This document shows, piece after piece, positions 5,712 through 6,287 of a stretch of 6,287 nt of DNA. The first letter of the stretch is position 1, and each line of letters opens with the position of its first letter. Source of the DNA: JBBQKP01 sp038326995 (GTDB lineage Bacteria > Planctomycetota > Phycisphaerae > Tepidisphaerales > Tepidisphaeraceae); assembly GCA_038326995.1 (NCBI GenBank), contig JBBQKP010000200.1:1-6287 (forward strand). The letters run 5' to 3'. Position numbers and translations under genes: made by a program. The notes under the pieces are model-generated. The model had not been told where the DNA came from. It saw nothing but the letters and a program-made list of their open reading frames with translations, and made no database searches.

Positions 5712-6287
5712 TCAGCACGCCAGCGTCGCGAGTTTTTCGAGACCCAATAGCGTCGCCTGGTCGACGAATGTCCGCTCGAATTTTGCAGGCCAGTGTCGGT
5801 ACATTTCTTTCTCGACGGCCTTCGCGTATCCGCCGCTCACGAAGACTTTTCGTCCGAGCGTGATGTGGTTGACCTCTTTCAGCACCGCCAGCCGAGCCGC
5901 GCTCTGGCGCGAAAGTGCGACGATGATTCCCGCGAGAATATCTTCACGCGTCGTGCCCAATCGCAAGGCGGCGATCGACGCGGTGGGCTGTTCGAGATTG
6001 ACGCGCGACCCGGCGAAATCGGTTGCGACTTCGGGCAGGGTGCCGGTGTACTTCAGGTTTGCGAGCAACTGGTGGATGTTTTTTCGGTCGCTCGCGGCGA
6101 TTTCTGAATAAAGCGTCGACAGCGCCCATTCGATGGCCGAGCCTGCCGCGGCGATGGTGCTCACGCTCATCCACAATTTGCCCACGCCGAGCCCGCGCGT
6201 CAGCACCCGCTCGTCGGGCATAAAGCGATCGACGCACACGCCCAGCACGTCCGTGCTTCCCGCGACGTTCACCAGTCGGCCTCGCTT
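5712..6287 (-). CDS. FGGY-family carbohydrate kinase, C-terminal part (runs off window)
   Basis: The 191 visible residues are the C-terminal end of a sugar kinase of the FGGY family (xylulokinase/glycerol-kinase relatives), which phosphorylates a sugar or polyol with ATP in the cytoplasm. Evidence is the phosphate-binding GSTDVLGVCVD near the visible start (residues 10-20), the segment AGSRVNLEQPTASIAALRL followed by a long helix GIIVALSRQSAARL, and the adenosine-site VSGGYAKA at about 150-157 near the end. Families of this type usually have roughly 450-550 residues, so the N-terminal catalytic half lies beyond 6287. The frame is open to the edge (KRGRLV precedes the GTG at 6272), so GTG 6272 is not the real start. 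The substrate cannot be told from this part. The stop TGA at 5712-5714 converges on the membrane protein gene with an 8-base gap. Confidence 0.85.
   Translation of the reverse strand, partial: KRGRLVNVAGSTDVLGVCVDRFMPDERVLTRGLGVGKLWMSVSTIAAAGSAIEWALSTLYSEIAASDRKNIHQLLANLKYTGTLPEVATDFAGSRVNLEQPTASIAALRLGTTREDILAGIIVALSRQSAARLAVLKEVNHITLGRKVFVSGGYAKAVEKEMYRHWPAKFERTFVDQATLLGLEKLATLAC

Overview
The window is moderately GC-rich bacterial chromosome. It holds four well-supported genes on its right-hand four fifths and about 1.3 kb on the left with no convincing intact gene. The best taxonomic guess is Planctomycetota. It rests on the style of the UvrB sequence (for example SSRNDDLDRLRLAATS), the FGGY-kinase style and the membrane/coiled-coil/helical-tail protein divergent to uvrB. 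This is recognition from memory, not a search, so it is low confidence.

Layout: (1) 1-1333 is gene-poor, with its AT-richest part around 240-350. It carries a 75-nt-spaced pair of near-identical direct repeats, a short perfect hairpin, a cluster of competing stem-loops at 432-476, a 14-bp perfect palindrome at 780-793 and a G-run tract near 1228-1248. It also holds traces of decayed coding sequence, notably a minus-strand frame whose membrane anchor is cut by a single TAA, and a coiled-coil-like piece at 912-1112. (2) 1334-2731 (+) is a Tat-exported serine hydrolase of the class C beta-lactamase/penicillin-binding fold. (3) 2732-2834 is a short convergent spacer with a possible two-way terminator. 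(4) 2835-4901 (-) is uvrB, the excision-repair damage-recognition helicase. (5) 4902-5031 is the divergent promoter spacer. (6) 5032-5703 (+) is a small single-pass membrane protein with a coiled coil and a C-terminal helix-turn-helix-like motif. (7) 5712-6287 (-) is the C-terminal part of an FGGY-type carbohydrate kinase that runs off the right edge; it converges with gene 6 with only 8 bases between stop codons.

The four genes do not form an obvious pathway: strands alternate +,-,+,-, so each is probably its own transcription unit, or the end of one. No mobile element, CRISPR array, tRNA or rRNA was recognised. No clear new multi-gene system is visible. The parts most worth a second look are the broken membrane-anchor frame, the paired repeats in the left-hand gene-poor region, and the uncharacterised membrane/coiled-coil protein divergent from uvrB.
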